Assembly (NCBI RefSeq): GCF_001426885.1
Contig: NZ_LMFP01000013.1
Span: 236,659 to 300,658 of the forward strand
Length of the DNA stretch: 64,000 nucleotides
Direction: 5' to 3'
Source: Pelomonas sp. Root1444
GTDB taxonomy: Bacteria > Pseudomonadota > Gammaproteobacteria > Burkholderiales > Burkholderiaceae_C
Each line of letters begins with the position of its first letter. Positions within the stretch are counted from its first letter, which is position 1. Shown one piece after another: positions 15,708-24,344 of this stretch. The notes under the pieces were generated by a model that had not been told where the DNA came from, searched no databases, and saw only the letters and a program-made list of their open reading frames with translations. The translations under genes and the position numbers were made by a program.

Positions 15708-16471
15708 GCCCAGCCGCCGTCAACGACGAAGTCCTGCGCCGTACACATCGCGCTGTCGTCGGCCGCGAGGAACAGCGCCATCGAAGCGATGTGCTGGGGC
15801 ATCAGCGGCTCGTTGATGCACTGGCCTTTGGCGATCTCGATCTTGGTCTCCTCGGTGACCCAGAGCTTCAATTGCTTCTCGGTCATCACCCAGCCCGGCA
15901 CCAGCGTGTTGACGCGGATCCCGTGAACTCCGAAGTCGCGCGCCAGGCAGCGCGTCAGGCCCTGCGTGGCCGCCTTGCTGGCGGTGTAAGCGGGCATGCC
16001 GCCCTGCTTGAGCATCCAGCTGATGGAGCCGAAGTTGACGATGCTGCCGCCGCCGGCGGCCTTCATGTCGGGCAGCACGGCCTGGGCCGTGAAGAACTGG
16101 TGCTTGATGTTGACCGCCACGCTGGCGTCCCAGAACTCGGGCGTGGTGTCCTCGACAGCGTGGCGCCTGTCGTTGGCCGCGTTGTTGAGCAGCACCGTGA
16201 ACGGGCCGCTGCGCTCGCGCAGCGCGGCGACGGCCGCGCGCAGCGACTCGACGTGCGACAGGTCGGCGGCGGCGAACTGCGGCGCGTGGCGCGACGTCGC
16301 GGCCAGCCGCGCGGCCAGCGCGTGGCCCGCGTCCGCGGCCAGGTCGATGAAGGCCACCCTGGCGCCTTGCGCGGCGAACGCCTCGACCAGCGTTTCGCCG
16401 ATGCCGGTGGCCCCGCCGGTGATCAGGACGCCCCGGTCCTGAAGGCTGGGATAGCGCGCTTGGGCGTTCAT
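15704..16471 (-). CDS. SDR-family sugar 1-dehydrogenase (candidate L-arabinose/D-galactose dehydrogenase)
   Basis: This 255-residue classical short-chain dehydrogenase has the cofactor motif TGGATGIG (18-25), Asp43 after strand 2 (suggesting NAD preference), NNAAN near 96-100 and the catalytic YTASK with Tyr162 and Lys166. It ends in FVVDGGWA. It heads the leftward run directly before galM and shares it with a lactonase, so it is the best candidate for the first oxidation step, L-arabinose to L-arabinono-lactone. Similar SDRs act on D-galactose or L-fucose, so specificity is inferred from context. The 222-bp control region lies immediately upstream. Confidence 0.85.
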   Translation of the reverse strand: MNAQARYPSLQDRGVLITGGATGIGETLVEAFAAQGARVAFIDLAADAGHALAARLAATSRHAPQFAAADLSHVESLRAAVAALRERSGPFTVLLNNAANDRRHAVEDTTPEFWDASVAVNIKHQFFTAQAVLPDMKAAGGGSIVNFGSISWMLKQGGMPAYTASKAATQGLTRCLARDFGVHGIRVNTLVPGWVMTEKQLKLWVTEETKIEIAKGQCINEPLMPQHIASMALFLAADDSAMCTAQDFVVDGGWA

Positions 16472-16524
16472 GGAAAGGTCTCCGGTCGGATGCTGGCCGG
16501 CTTCTACGACCGGGCTGTGGGCCG

Positions 16525-16552
16525 ATTATTAGTCATACTTTTTAGTTTGCAA
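16525..16552 (-). promoter_or_regulatory. Probable promoter of the leftward run
   Basis: On the minus strand TTGCAA (16552-16547) and AATAAT (16530-16525) are separated by 16 nt, giving 4/6 and 5/6 matches to the sigma-70 boxes. The predicted start of transcription is about 45 bp before the SDR ATG. One of the two GT-N3-AC palindromes (16531-16539) fills the spacer, a position where a bound repressor would block RNA polymerase. Confidence 0.5.
16531..16539. promoter_or_regulatory. Candidate GntR/FadR-type operator, copy 1
   Basis: AGTCATACT is a palindromic AGT-N3-ACT half-site pair and fits the general GT-N(x)-AC operator form of FadR-subfamily GntR regulators. It lies between the predicted -35 and -10 boxes of the leftward run. 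An identical copy occurs 64 bp to the right. A FadR-type regulator is encoded at 27182-27964 in the rightward run. Confidence 0.5.
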
Positions 16553-16594
16553 AGTCGCCAAAGCACGGGTTAACCCCGATGATCTTGCATAAAT

Positions 16595-16603
16595 AGTCAT
16601 ACT
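16595..16603. promoter_or_regulatory. Candidate GntR/FadR-type operator, copy 2
   Basis: This second exact AGTCATACT has the same flanks as copy 1 (T before, T after). Centre-to-centre spacing of 64 bp is close to six helical turns, which would place two bound dimers on one DNA face. A TTTAAT hexamer at 16603-16608 overlaps its right edge and could be the -10 box of the rightward run, though I find no good -35 partner. Confidence 0.5.
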
Positions 16604-16693
16604 TTAATGAGAACTCGCCGGCAACCACAGCCGGGCCCGAAGCGCACGTCGGCGCTTGGCAATCAACCTCCCACCGAGACAAGGGACCGCATC

Positions 16694-17623
16694 ATGAGCG
16701 CCTCCACCACCCGTCCTTACCGCGGCGTCTTCCCCGTCGTGCCGACCATCTTCCACGCCGACGGCACGCTGGACCTTCCCGGCCAGCTGCGCTGCGTGGA
16801 CTTCATGATCGATGCCGGTTCCACGGGCCTGTGCATCCTGGCGAACTTCTCCGAGCAGTTCGTGCTGTCGGACGCCGAGCGCGAGACGCTGACGCGGGCG
16901 ATCCTCGAACACGTCGCCGGCCGCGTGCCGGTCATCGTCACGACGACGCATTACTCGACGCAGATCTGCATCGAGCGCAGCCAGCTGGCTGAAGCGCTCG
17001 GCGCGGCCATGGTCATGGTGATGCCGCCGTACCACGGCGCCACCTTCCGCGTGTCGGAAGGCCAGATCGAAGGCTTCTACCAGCGCCTGTCCGACGCGAT
17101 CTCGATTCCGATCATGATCCAGGACGCCCCGGTGGCCGGCACGCCGCTGTCGGTGCCCTTCCTGGCGCGCATGGCTTCAACAATAGCCAACGTGAAGTAC
17201 TTCAAGCTGGAGATGCCGCAGGCGGCGGCCAAGATGCGCGAGCTGATCCGCGTCGGCGGCGCCGCCATCGAAGGCCCGTGGGACGGCGAGGAAGCCATCA
17301 CGCTGCTGGCCGACCTGGACGCCGGCGCCACCGGCGCGATGACCGGCGGCGGCTTCCCGGACGGCATCCGCAAGATCTTCGACGCCTTCCACGCCGGTGA
17401 CCGCGAGACGGCCGTCGTCGAGTACGGCCGCTGGCTGCCGCTGATCAACTACGAGAACCGCCAGGGCGGCATCCTGACCGCCAAGGCGCTGATGAAGGAA
17501 GGCGGCGTCATCCAGAGCGATGCCCCGCGCCACCCCTTCCCCGAGATGAGCCCCGAAACCCGCGCCGGCCTGCTGGACGCCGCCAAGCGACTCGATCCCC
17601 TCGTGCTCCGCTGGGGCAAGTAA
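16694..17623 (+). CDS. L-2-keto-3-deoxyarabonate dehydratase (DHDPS/NAL family)
   Basis: This 309-residue TIM-barrel aldolase-class protein is predicted to convert L-2-keto-3-deoxyarabonate into 2-oxoglutarate semialdehyde. The Schiff-base residue is Lys171 in VKYFKLEMP. The N-terminal VVPTIFHADGTLD and the GLCILANFSEQF substrate loop fit the sugar-acid branch of the family rather than true DapA. I chose ATG 16694, which follows AAGGGA at a proper distance; an upstream ATG at 16607 lies in the control region. It opens the rightward run, and its TAA overlaps the next ATG (TAATG). A sugar-acid aldolase activity is the main alternative. Confidence 0.85.
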   Translation: MSASTTRPYRGVFPVVPTIFHADGTLDLPGQLRCVDFMIDAGSTGLCILANFSEQFVLSDAERETLTRAILEHVAGRVPVIVTTTHYSTQICIERSQLAEALGAAMVMVMPPYHGATFRVSEGQIEGFYQRLSDAISIPIMIQDAPVAGTPLSVPFLARMASTIANVKYFKLEMPQAAAKMRELIRVGGAAIEGPWDGEEAITLLADLDAGATGAMTGGGFPDGIRKIFDAFHAGDRETAVVEYGRWLPLINYENRQGGILTAKALMKEGGVIQSDAPRHPFPEMSPETRAGLLDAAKRLDPLVLRWGK

Positions 17624-18555
17624 TGCGCGCGCTGTGGGCGCTGGTGGCGGCCCTCGCGCTGCTGCTGGCTGCACGCGTGGATGCCGTCGAACCACAGGCC
17701 GAGCCGGGCGCGCACGACCCGACGCTGCTGATCCAGCATGATCACTGGTTCGTCTTCACGACGGGCCGCGGCCTGCAGCGGCTGGAGTCGGCCGATGCGG
17801 GCAGGACCTGGCAACGTCTGGCACCCGTCTTCACCGCGCCGCCCGCCTGGTGGCTGGAGGCCGTGCCCGAGCACAAGGGCCTGGACGTCTGGGCGCCCAA
17901 GCTCTTCGAGCATCGCGGCCGCACCTGGGTGCTGTACTCGATCTCGACCTTCGGCAAGAACCGCTCGGCCATCGGCCTGGCCAGCAGCGCCGGGCCCGAC
18001 GGCAACGACTGGCGCGACGAGGGCCTCGTCGTGGCCAGTACCGCCGCTGACGACTTCAACGCCATCGACCCCGACCTCTTCGCCGACACCGACGGCAGGC
18101 TGTGGCTGAGCTATGGCTCGTTCTGGGGCGGCATCCGCCTGACCGAGCTGAGCGCCGATACGCTGAAGCCCATCGGTGAATCGAGCTTCATCGCGCGCCG
18201 CAAGGGCGGCATCGAGGCGCCGACCCTCGTGCGCCACGGCGACTGGGTCTATCTGTTCGCCTCCTACGACCTGTGCTGCAAGGGCGCCAACAGCACCTAC
18301 AACGTCCGCGTCGGCCGCGCCCGCAGCGTGACCGGGCCCTACCTGGACCGCGACGGCAAGAACCTGCTGGACGCGGGCGGAACCCCGCTGCTGGCGGGCG
18401 GCGCGCGCTGGAAGGGCCCGGGCCACCAGGACGTCGTCGGTGACTGGTTGGTGCACCACGCCTACGACACCGAGCGCGGCGGCAAGGCGCACCTGCGCAT
18501 CAAGCGCCTGAGCTGGACGGCCGACGGCTGGCCTGTGATCCCTCAAGAAGAATGA
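17623..18555 (+). CDS. Secreted GH43 endo-1,5-alpha-L-arabinanase
   Basis: This 310-residue single-domain GH43 protein has a signal peptide at about 1-21. The three catalytic residues are visible: Asp32 in GAHDPTLL (base), Asp149 in NAIDPDLF (pKa modulator) and Glu198 in GGIEAPTLV (acid). The compact length, SYGSFWGGIRL segment and DLCCKGANSTYNVRVGRA segment are characteristic of endo-arabinanases, which cut the alpha-1,5 backbone of arabinan. It overlaps the KDA dehydratase stop by one base and is followed 16 bp later by the importer ATPase gene. Confidence 0.88.
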   Translation: MRALWALVAALALLLAARVDAVEPQAEPGAHDPTLLIQHDHWFVFTTGRGLQRLESADAGRTWQRLAPVFTAPPAWWLEAVPEHKGLDVWAPKLFEHRGRTWVLYSISTFGKNRSAIGLASSAGPDGNDWRDEGLVVASTAADDFNAIDPDLFADTDGRLWLSYGSFWGGIRLTELSADTLKPIGESSFIARRKGGIEAPTLVRHGDWVYLFASYDLCCKGANSTYNVRVGRARSVTGPYLDRDGKNLLDAGGTPLLAGGARWKGPGHQDVVGDWLVHHAYDTERGGKAHLRIKRLSWTADGWPVIPQEE

Positions 18556-18571
18556 ACCGGAGACACCCACC

Positions 18572-19663
18572 GTGGCTGGCCTGAAGTTGGAGAACGTCTG
18601 CAAGCGCTATGGCGCGGTGCAGGTCATTGAGAACCTGTCGCTGGACGTGGCCGAAGGCGAGTTCGTCGTCTTCCTGGGCCCGTCGGGCTGCGGCAAAACC
18701 AGCCTGCTGCGCATGGTGGCGGGGCTGGAAGAGGTCAGCGGCGGCCGCATCCTCATCGGCGAGCGCGACGTGACCGTCGCGCCGCCGGGGCAGCGCAACC
18801 TGGCGATGGTGTTCCAGCACTACGCGCTGTACCCGCACATGAGCGTGCGCGAGAACCTCGCGTTCGGCTTGAAGAACATCGGCATCCCTGCCGACGAGAT
18901 CGCCAGGCGCATCACCGAGTCGGCCCGCATGCTGGAGCTGGACTCGCTGCTGGACCGCAAGCCGGGGCAGCTGTCCGGCGGGCAGCGCCAGCGCGTCGCC
19001 ATCGGCCGCGCGGTGGTGAAGGAGCCGGGCATCTTCCTGTTCGACGAACCACTGTCCAACCTCGACGCCGCGCTGCGCGGCCGCACGCGGCTGGAGCTGG
19101 CGCAGCTGCACCAGCGCCTGGGCGCGACGATGGTCTTCGTCACGCACGACCAGATCGAGGCGATGACGCTGGCCACGCGCATCGTCGTCATGAAGGGCGG
19201 GGCGATCGAGCAGGTGGCGACGCCGGCGGAGCTGTACCGCCGGCCGGCGACGCGCTTTGTCGCCAGCTTCATCGGCACGCCGGGGATGGGCTTTGTGCCG
19301 GTGCAACGCGCAGCGGACGAGCAGGGTCGTGCCGTCGTCACGGTGCCGGGCGGTGCTGCGGTGACGACGCGTGTTTCGGCCGATGGCCTGCCCGCGCAAG
19401 GCCTGGTGCTGGGCGTGCGACCGGAGAACCTGCGCGTGGCGGAGGTGGGTCCGCTGCGTGGGCGCGTCGAGTTGGTGGAGTTCCTGGGCGAGCGCACGCT
19501 GGCGCACCTGAAGCTGGAAGGCGACAGCCCGCTGATCGTCACGGTGCCGGCTGGGGTTTCGCCGGAGCTGGGCTCGCATGTCGCCGTCAGCGTGGATGTG
19601 GCCGAGGCGCATCTGTTCGACGAGAGCGGGCGTGCGCATCATGCGCAGGAGGCTTTGTCGTGA
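18572..19663 (+). CDS. Sugar ABC transporter ATP-binding protein (MalK/UgpC type)
   Basis: This 363-residue ATPase energises a CUT1 importer. It shows Walker A GPSGCGKT (36-43), signature LSGGQ (134-138), Walker B IFLFDEP (about 154-160) and the switch His in FVTHDQ. A C-terminal MalK-like regulatory domain follows (about 240-360). The start is GTG at 18572 with GGAGA about 9 nt upstream. MalK-type ATPases can serve several importers. The cognate permeases and binding protein follow after a 106-bp gap that contains a hairpin repeat. Confidence 0.95.
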   Translation: MAGLKLENVCKRYGAVQVIENLSLDVAEGEFVVFLGPSGCGKTSLLRMVAGLEEVSGGRILIGERDVTVAPPGQRNLAMVFQHYALYPHMSVRENLAFGLKNIGIPADEIARRITESARMLELDSLLDRKPGQLSGGQRQRVAIGRAVVKEPGIFLFDEPLSNLDAALRGRTRLELAQLHQRLGATMVFVTHDQIEAMTLATRIVVMKGGAIEQVATPAELYRRPATRFVASFIGTPGMGFVPVQRAADEQGRAVVTVPGGAAVTTRVSADGLPAQGLVLGVRPENLRVAEVGPLRGRVELVEFLGERTLAHLKLEGDSPLIVTVPAGVSPELGSHVAVSVDVAEAHLFDESGRAHHAQEALS

Positions 19664-19690
19664 GTGCGGCGTCTCAGGCCAGGCCCAGCC

Positions 19691-19726
19691 GGGATTTCGT
19701 CCCGGCGGCCGCGGGGGCGAAATCCC
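19691..19726. repeat. Hairpin repeat between ATPase and permease genes
   Basis: The arms GGGATTTCGTCCC (19691-19703) and GGGGCGAAATCCC (19714-19726) pair with one G-T wobble around a 10-nt GC-rich loop. No T-run follows in either direction, so it is not a canonical terminator. The left arm closely matches GGGATTTCGCCCC at 40090-40102, and the right arm resembles the GGGGGCGAAA at 40435-40444, so it belongs to the same family of extragenic repeats. Confidence 0.75.
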
Positions 19727-19769
19727 CGCTGAGCCTCGGCACAAAGCCAAAGCGTCCGGAGCAACCCAA

Positions 19770-20660
19770 ATGAGCGCGCCCACCGTCGGCCTCCGCGCCT
19801 CCCGCCCCGCCTACGCCCTCTTTGTCCTCCCCTTCGTCGCGCTCTACGTGCTGCTGCTCCTCTGGCCCCTCGCCAAGGGCATCTGGATCAGCTTCCACGA
19901 CCACGACCTGCTGTCCAACGACAGCTTCTGGGTGGGCCTGGGCAACTACCAGGAGCTGTGGGGCGACGAGGTCTTCCACCAGGTCGTGTGGAACACCCTC
20001 CGCTTCGTGCTCATCAGCACGCCGATCTTCGTGATCCTGTCGCTGATGCTCGCCCTGGCGCTGAACCGCACAGGCAAGCTCGCCACCTTCCTGCGCGCCA
20101 CCTTCTTCTGCGCCTCCGTCTTCTCGGTGACGCTGATCACGCTCGTGTGGAAGCTCGCGCTCATGCCCGAACGCGGCCTCATCGCGCAGTTCTTCGCCGC
20201 GCTGGGCCTGCCGGAACTGCCGCTGCTGACCAGTGACAACCTCGCCCTGCTCACCGTGGCCCTCGTCACCGTCTGGTGGATCATCGGCCTGCCGATGATC
20301 ATGTTCCTGTCGGCGCTGCAGCAGATCCCGTCGGACATCTACGAGGCCGCAGCGCTCGACAACACCTCCAGATGGCGCGTGCTCACGCACATCACGCTGC
20401 CCAGCTTGAAGCGTGCCATCGTGCTGGTGGCGCTGATCGAGGTGATCCGCCAGTTCCAGGTCTTCCCGCAGATCATGCTGATGACCAACGGCGGGCCCAA
20501 CAACACGACGCGCTCGGTCGTGCAGTTCATCTACGAACAGGCCTTCATGCAGCTCTCGCTGGGCTACGCCACCGCCGCGTCGCAGGTGCTGCTGGCCATC
20601 ATGCTGGTGGGCGTCTCCACGCAGCTCTGGCTGGAACGCGACAAGAAAGGTCAGCGATGA
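19770..20660 (+). CDS. Sugar ABC transporter permease, MalF-like
   Basis: This 296-residue inner-membrane permease of the CUT1 class has about six membrane segments beginning near residue 15. The EAA loop that contacts the ATPase is seen as YEAAALDNTSRWRVLTHITLP (start near 190). The family NGGPNNTT and IYEQAF segments are also present. I placed the start at ATG 19770 because upstream in-frame codons run through the hairpin repeat and the end of the ATPase gene. It overlaps the next permease by 4 bp. The likely cargo is arabino-oligosaccharide, judged from the neighbouring cytoplasmic GH51 and GH43. Confidence 0.93.
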   Translation: MSAPTVGLRASRPAYALFVLPFVALYVLLLLWPLAKGIWISFHDHDLLSNDSFWVGLGNYQELWGDEVFHQVVWNTLRFVLISTPIFVILSLMLALALNRTGKLATFLRATFFCASVFSVTLITLVWKLALMPERGLIAQFFAALGLPELPLLTSDNLALLTVALVTVWWIIGLPMIMFLSALQQIPSDIYEAAALDNTSRWRVLTHITLPSLKRAIVLVALIEVIRQFQVFPQIMLMTNGGPNNTTRSVVQFIYEQAFMQLSLGYATAASQVLLAIMLVGVSTQLWLERDKKGQR

Positions 20661-21493
20661 ACCCGTTGCTCAGACGCGGTTGGTTCGACCGCGCCGTCAT
20701 GGCCGCGCTCACGCTGCTGGCCCTCGCCTGGATGGCACCGCTGCTGTGGGTGCTGGCGCTGTCCTTCAAGCCCAACGAATTCCTGCTGACGCGCACCGAC
20801 GTCTTCCTGGCGCCGCCCTACACGCTGGCCAACTACCTGGACATCCTGCAGACCTCGCAGGTGTTCCGCTGGCTGGGCAACAGCGCGCTGGTCGCGCTGC
20901 TGCAGACGGTTGGCGTGCTGGTGCTGTCGTCGCTGGCGGGCTATGGCTTCGCGCGCTGCGAGTTCCCGGGCCGCAAGTGGCTGTTCGCCCTCGTCATGTT
21001 CGGCCTGGCCGTGCCGGCGCAGTCGGTCTTCATCCCGCTGCACCGGCTGTTCTCGGAGTGGAACCTGCAGAACACGATAGCCGGCCTGACGCTGCCAGGC
21101 CTGGCCGCGCCCTTCGGCGTCTACCTGATGACGCAGTATTTCAAGGCCATCCCGGCCGAGCTGGAAGAGGCCGCGCTGCTGGACAACGCCTCGCGCTTCA
21201 AGACCTTCCTGACCATCATCCTGCCGCTGACGCTGCCGGCGCAGGCCACGCTCGGCATCTTCACCTTCCTGGCCTGCTGGAACGACTACCTCTGGCCGCT
21301 GGTCATCGCGACGCAGCCGGACATGTACACGCTCACACGCGGCCTCGCGTCGACGCAGACCAACTTCGCGCAGTCTGAAGGTTTGGGCTTCCTGATGGCG
21401 CAGGCCGTGTTCGCGGGCATGCCGGCGCTGATGCTGTATCTCTTCTTCCAACGCCACCTGGTGACGGCCGTGGCGGGGACGGGCAAGTCATGA
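20657..21493 (+). CDS. Sugar ABC transporter permease, MalG-like
   Basis: This 278-residue second permease of the CUT1 importer has six predicted membrane segments. The EAA loop reads LEEAALLDNASRFKTFLTIILP, and the C-terminal FLACWNDYLWPLVI and GLASTQTNFAQ segments fit MalG-type proteins. The ATG at 20657 overlaps the previous stop (ATGA), and its own stop overlaps the binding-protein start in the same way, indicating coupled translation at matched levels. Confidence 0.94.
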   Translation: MNPLLRRGWFDRAVMAALTLLALAWMAPLLWVLALSFKPNEFLLTRTDVFLAPPYTLANYLDILQTSQVFRWLGNSALVALLQTVGVLVLSSLAGYGFARCEFPGRKWLFALVMFGLAVPAQSVFIPLHRLFSEWNLQNTIAGLTLPGLAAPFGVYLMTQYFKAIPAELEEAALLDNASRFKTFLTIILPLTLPAQATLGIFTFLACWNDYLWPLVIATQPDMYTLTRGLASTQTNFAQSEGLGFLMAQAVFAGMPALMLYLFFQRHLVTAVAGTGKS

Positions 21494-22821
21494 AGCGCCT
21501 GCTCATCTGTCTCTCTGCCACGCTGCTCGCGGCCTGTGGCGCGCGCACGCCCGAGGCCGGCAAGACCGAGATCACGCTGATGCGCTTCTTCGGCAGCTGC
21601 GAGGCGCAGTACGGCCAGGTCGTGAAGACCGCCGAAGGCGTCGGCGAATGCGGCATCGTCACGGCGCTGGTCAACGAGTTCAATGCGACCAACACCGACG
21701 GCATCGTCGTGAAGACGCAGATCGGCGAGTGGGGCCCGTACTACGACCAGCTCACCGCGCGCCTCGTCGCCAAGGACATCCCGGCCGTCGCCGTCATGCA
21801 CGAGTCGGCGCTGGGCGACTACGTGCGTCGCAAGCTGGTGCTGCCGCTGGACGAGGACTTCAAGCGGGTCGGCGTGCCGGTGGACGACTTCACCGAACAC
21901 GCACGCCGCGGCACCTCGTTCAACGGCCAGACCTACGCCTTGCCTTTCGACACCTGGGCCTGGCTCTGGCACATCAACACCGGGCTGATGAAGCAGGCGG
22001 GGCTCACGGGCGCAGACGGGCAGCCGGCGCTGCCACGCTCGCCCGACGAGCTGCTGGCGCAGGCGCGGCAGTTCAAGCAGCGCACCGGCAAGCCCTACTT
22101 CGCCTGGGCAGTGGCGAATGAAACCGCAGCCAACGACCGCACCTTCTTGACGCTGGTGGCGCAGCAGAACGCCCGGCTGTTCTCCGCCGACGGCAAGACC
22201 ATCGACATGCACCAGCCCGCCGTCGTCAACGCGCTGACCTTGATGCAGATGCTGTACCGCGAGGGCCATGTGCGACCCAACCTCGACTACGCCGCCGCCA
22301 ACCAGGCCTTCCTGAACGGCGAGGCGGGCGTCGTGGTCGTCGGCACCTGGACGATCGACCAGTTCCTGCGCGAATCGCAAAAGCCCGAGTCCAAGCTCAA
22401 GGGCGCCTACACGGTGAAGCCCTTCCCGCAGCTCTACGAGAAGCCCGCCGTGTTCGCGGACGGCCATTCGTGGGCGCTGTTCAAGGGTGGGACGCAGGAC
22501 GCCAAGGCGCACGAGGCGGCGGTCAAGTTCCTGAAGTTCGTCTGGGACCACAGCGCCGAGTGGTCGCGCACGGGCCACCTGCCGGTCAGCAAGACCGTGG
22601 CGCAGAGCGAAGCCTTCCGCGCGCTGCCGCTGCGAGCGGCGCTGACGGAGATCACGCAGACCGGCGTCGGCATGCCCGGCAACGTGCCCACGCAGCGCGG
22701 CATCGAACTGCTGATCGGCGAGGACGTGGCCAACGTGATGATCTCGGGCAAGCCGGTCGCCGAGGTGCAGGCCAGCGTCGAGAAGCGGGTCAACAAAGCG
22801 CTGAAGAAAGCCCGCAGATGA
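21490..22821 (+). CDS. Sugar-binding lipoprotein of the CUT1 ABC importer
   Basis: This 443-residue family-1 extracellular solute-binding protein has a lipoprotein signal MKRLLICLSATLLAAC with Cys16 as the lipidation site, so it is probably anchored in the periplasm. Typical features are ITLMRFFGS near the N-terminus, ALPFDTWAWLWHINTGLMKQAG and the C-terminal LKFVWDHSAEW with helix-rich end. The binding site seems suited to an oligosaccharide given the aromatic content. It is the fourth importer gene and overlaps the GH51 gene by 4 bp, linking uptake to intracellular arabinoside hydrolysis. Confidence 0.92.
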   Translation: MKRLLICLSATLLAACGARTPEAGKTEITLMRFFGSCEAQYGQVVKTAEGVGECGIVTALVNEFNATNTDGIVVKTQIGEWGPYYDQLTARLVAKDIPAVAVMHESALGDYVRRKLVLPLDEDFKRVGVPVDDFTEHARRGTSFNGQTYALPFDTWAWLWHINTGLMKQAGLTGADGQPALPRSPDELLAQARQFKQRTGKPYFAWAVANETAANDRTFLTLVAQQNARLFSADGKTIDMHQPAVVNALTLMQMLYREGHVRPNLDYAAANQAFLNGEAGVVVVGTWTIDQFLRESQKPESKLKGAYTVKPFPQLYEKPAVFADGHSWALFKGGTQDAKAHEAAVKFLKFVWDHSAEWSRTGHLPVSKTVAQSEAFRALPLRAALTEITQTGVGMPGNVPTQRGIELLIGEDVANVMISGKPVAEVQASVEKRVNKALKKARR

Positions 22822-24344
22822 CCTTTGAAGCCTCATTGATCGTCGACCGCGACTTCGACCTCGCGCCGCTGGACCGCCGCCTCTTCGGCGTGTTCGTCGA
22901 GCACCTCGGGCGCTGCGTCTACAACGGCATCCACGAGCCGGGCCACCCGACAGCCGACGAGCACGGCTTCCGTAACGACGTCGCCGAGCTGACCAAGGAA
23001 CTGGGCGCCACCATCGTGCGCTACCCCGGCGGCAACTTCATGTCGGGCTACGACTGGGAAGACGGCGTCGGCCCCAGGGACCAGCGCCCGCGCCGGCTGG
23101 ACCTGGCCTGGTTCTCCACCGAGACCAACCAGGTCGGCACGCACGAGTTCATGGCCTGGTGCCGCAAGGTCGGCATAGAGCCGATGTTCGGCGTCAACCT
23201 CGGCACGCGCGGGCCTGACGAGGCGCGCCACTACCTCGAATACTGCAACCACCCCGGCGGCACGGCGCTGTCGGACCTGCGCCGCGCGCACGGCGCCGAG
23301 GAGCCGCTGGGCATCAAGTTCTGGTGCCTGGGCAACGAGATGGACGGCCCCTGGCAGATCTGCCAGAAGACGCCGGACGAGTACGGCCGCATCGCCAAGG
23401 AGACCGCCAAGCTGATGCGCTGGGTGGACCCGAGCATCGAGCTGGCCGCCTGCGGCTCGTCGGCCTACGACATGCCGACCTACGGCGCGTGGGAAGACCG
23501 CGTGCTGGAGCATTGCTTCGAGTTCGTCGACTACCTGTCGCTGCACAGCTATTTCGTGAAGCCGCCGGCGGACACGTCCACCGAAAGCTTCTTCGCGCAG
23601 ATCGAGACGAATGCGCGCTACATCGAGGACACGGTGGCGATTGCGGACTCGGTCGCGACGCGCAAGCGCTCCAGCAAGCGCCTGAAGCTGTCCTTCGACG
23701 AATGGAACGTCTGGTACCGCGCCCGCCACGGCGAGCATTTGCGCCAGACCGGCTGGCCCGAGGCGCCGCGGCTGCTGGAAGAGGTCTACACGGCCGAGGA
23801 CGCGCTGCTCATCGGCGGCATGCTGACGATGTTCATGAACCATGCGGACCGGCTCAAGGTCGCCTGCATGGCGCAGCTGTGCAACGTCATCGCGCCCATC
23901 ATGACCGAGCCCGGCGGGCCGGCCTGGCGGCAGACCATCTTCCATCCCTTCGCGCAGGCGGCGCGCTGGGCGCATGGCGATGTGTTGCGCTCCATCGTGA
24001 AGTCGCCCGGCTATGCCAATGCCCGCCATGGCGAGCTGCCCTATCTGTGCGCCAGCGTCGTCGACGATTCGGCCACGGGGCAGACCGCCGTGTTCCTGCT
24101 GAACCGCAGCCTCACCGACGAGATGGAGCTGTCCATCACGCTGCGCGGCCTTGGGTCAGACCGCCAGCTGGTGCAGGCCGAGCAACTGCACGCGACGGAC
24201 CTGAACGCCACCAACACCGTCGACGCGCCCGACCGCGTCGCGCCTCAAGCCTTGGGCGGCGTCGCCATCGCCGGCGAGCAACTGCGCGTGACGCTCAAGC
24301 CCGCCTCCTGGAACGTCATCGTCACCCGAGCCGCCCGCACATGA
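22818..24344 (+). CDS. Cytoplasmic alpha-L-arabinofuranosidase, GH51
   Basis: This 508-residue GH51 enzyme has no signal peptide, so it would release L-arabinose from imported arabino-oligosaccharides in the cytoplasm. Acid/base Glu174 is in CLGNEMDGPW and nucleophile Glu295 in SFDEWNVWY, at positions close to those of the Geobacillus enzyme. The VRYPGGNFMSGYDWEDGVGP block is the strongly conserved family start of the barrel. A C-terminal beta-sandwich follows. Overlaps of 4 bp at both ends tie it to the binding-protein and GH43 genes. A second, exported GH51 lies at 45612-47153. Confidence 0.96.
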   Translation: MTFEASLIVDRDFDLAPLDRRLFGVFVEHLGRCVYNGIHEPGHPTADEHGFRNDVAELTKELGATIVRYPGGNFMSGYDWEDGVGPRDQRPRRLDLAWFSTETNQVGTHEFMAWCRKVGIEPMFGVNLGTRGPDEARHYLEYCNHPGGTALSDLRRAHGAEEPLGIKFWCLGNEMDGPWQICQKTPDEYGRIAKETAKLMRWVDPSIELAACGSSAYDMPTYGAWEDRVLEHCFEFVDYLSLHSYFVKPPADTSTESFFAQIETNARYIEDTVAIADSVATRKRSSKRLKLSFDEWNVWYRARHGEHLRQTGWPEAPRLLEEVYTAEDALLIGGMLTMFMNHADRLKVACMAQLCNVIAPIMTEPGGPAWRQTIFHPFAQAARWAHGDVLRSIVKSPGYANARHGELPYLCASVVDDSATGQTAVFLLNRSLTDEMELSITLRGLGSDRQLVQAEQLHATDLNATNTVDAPDRVAPQALGGVAIAGEQLRVTLKPASWNVIVTRAART

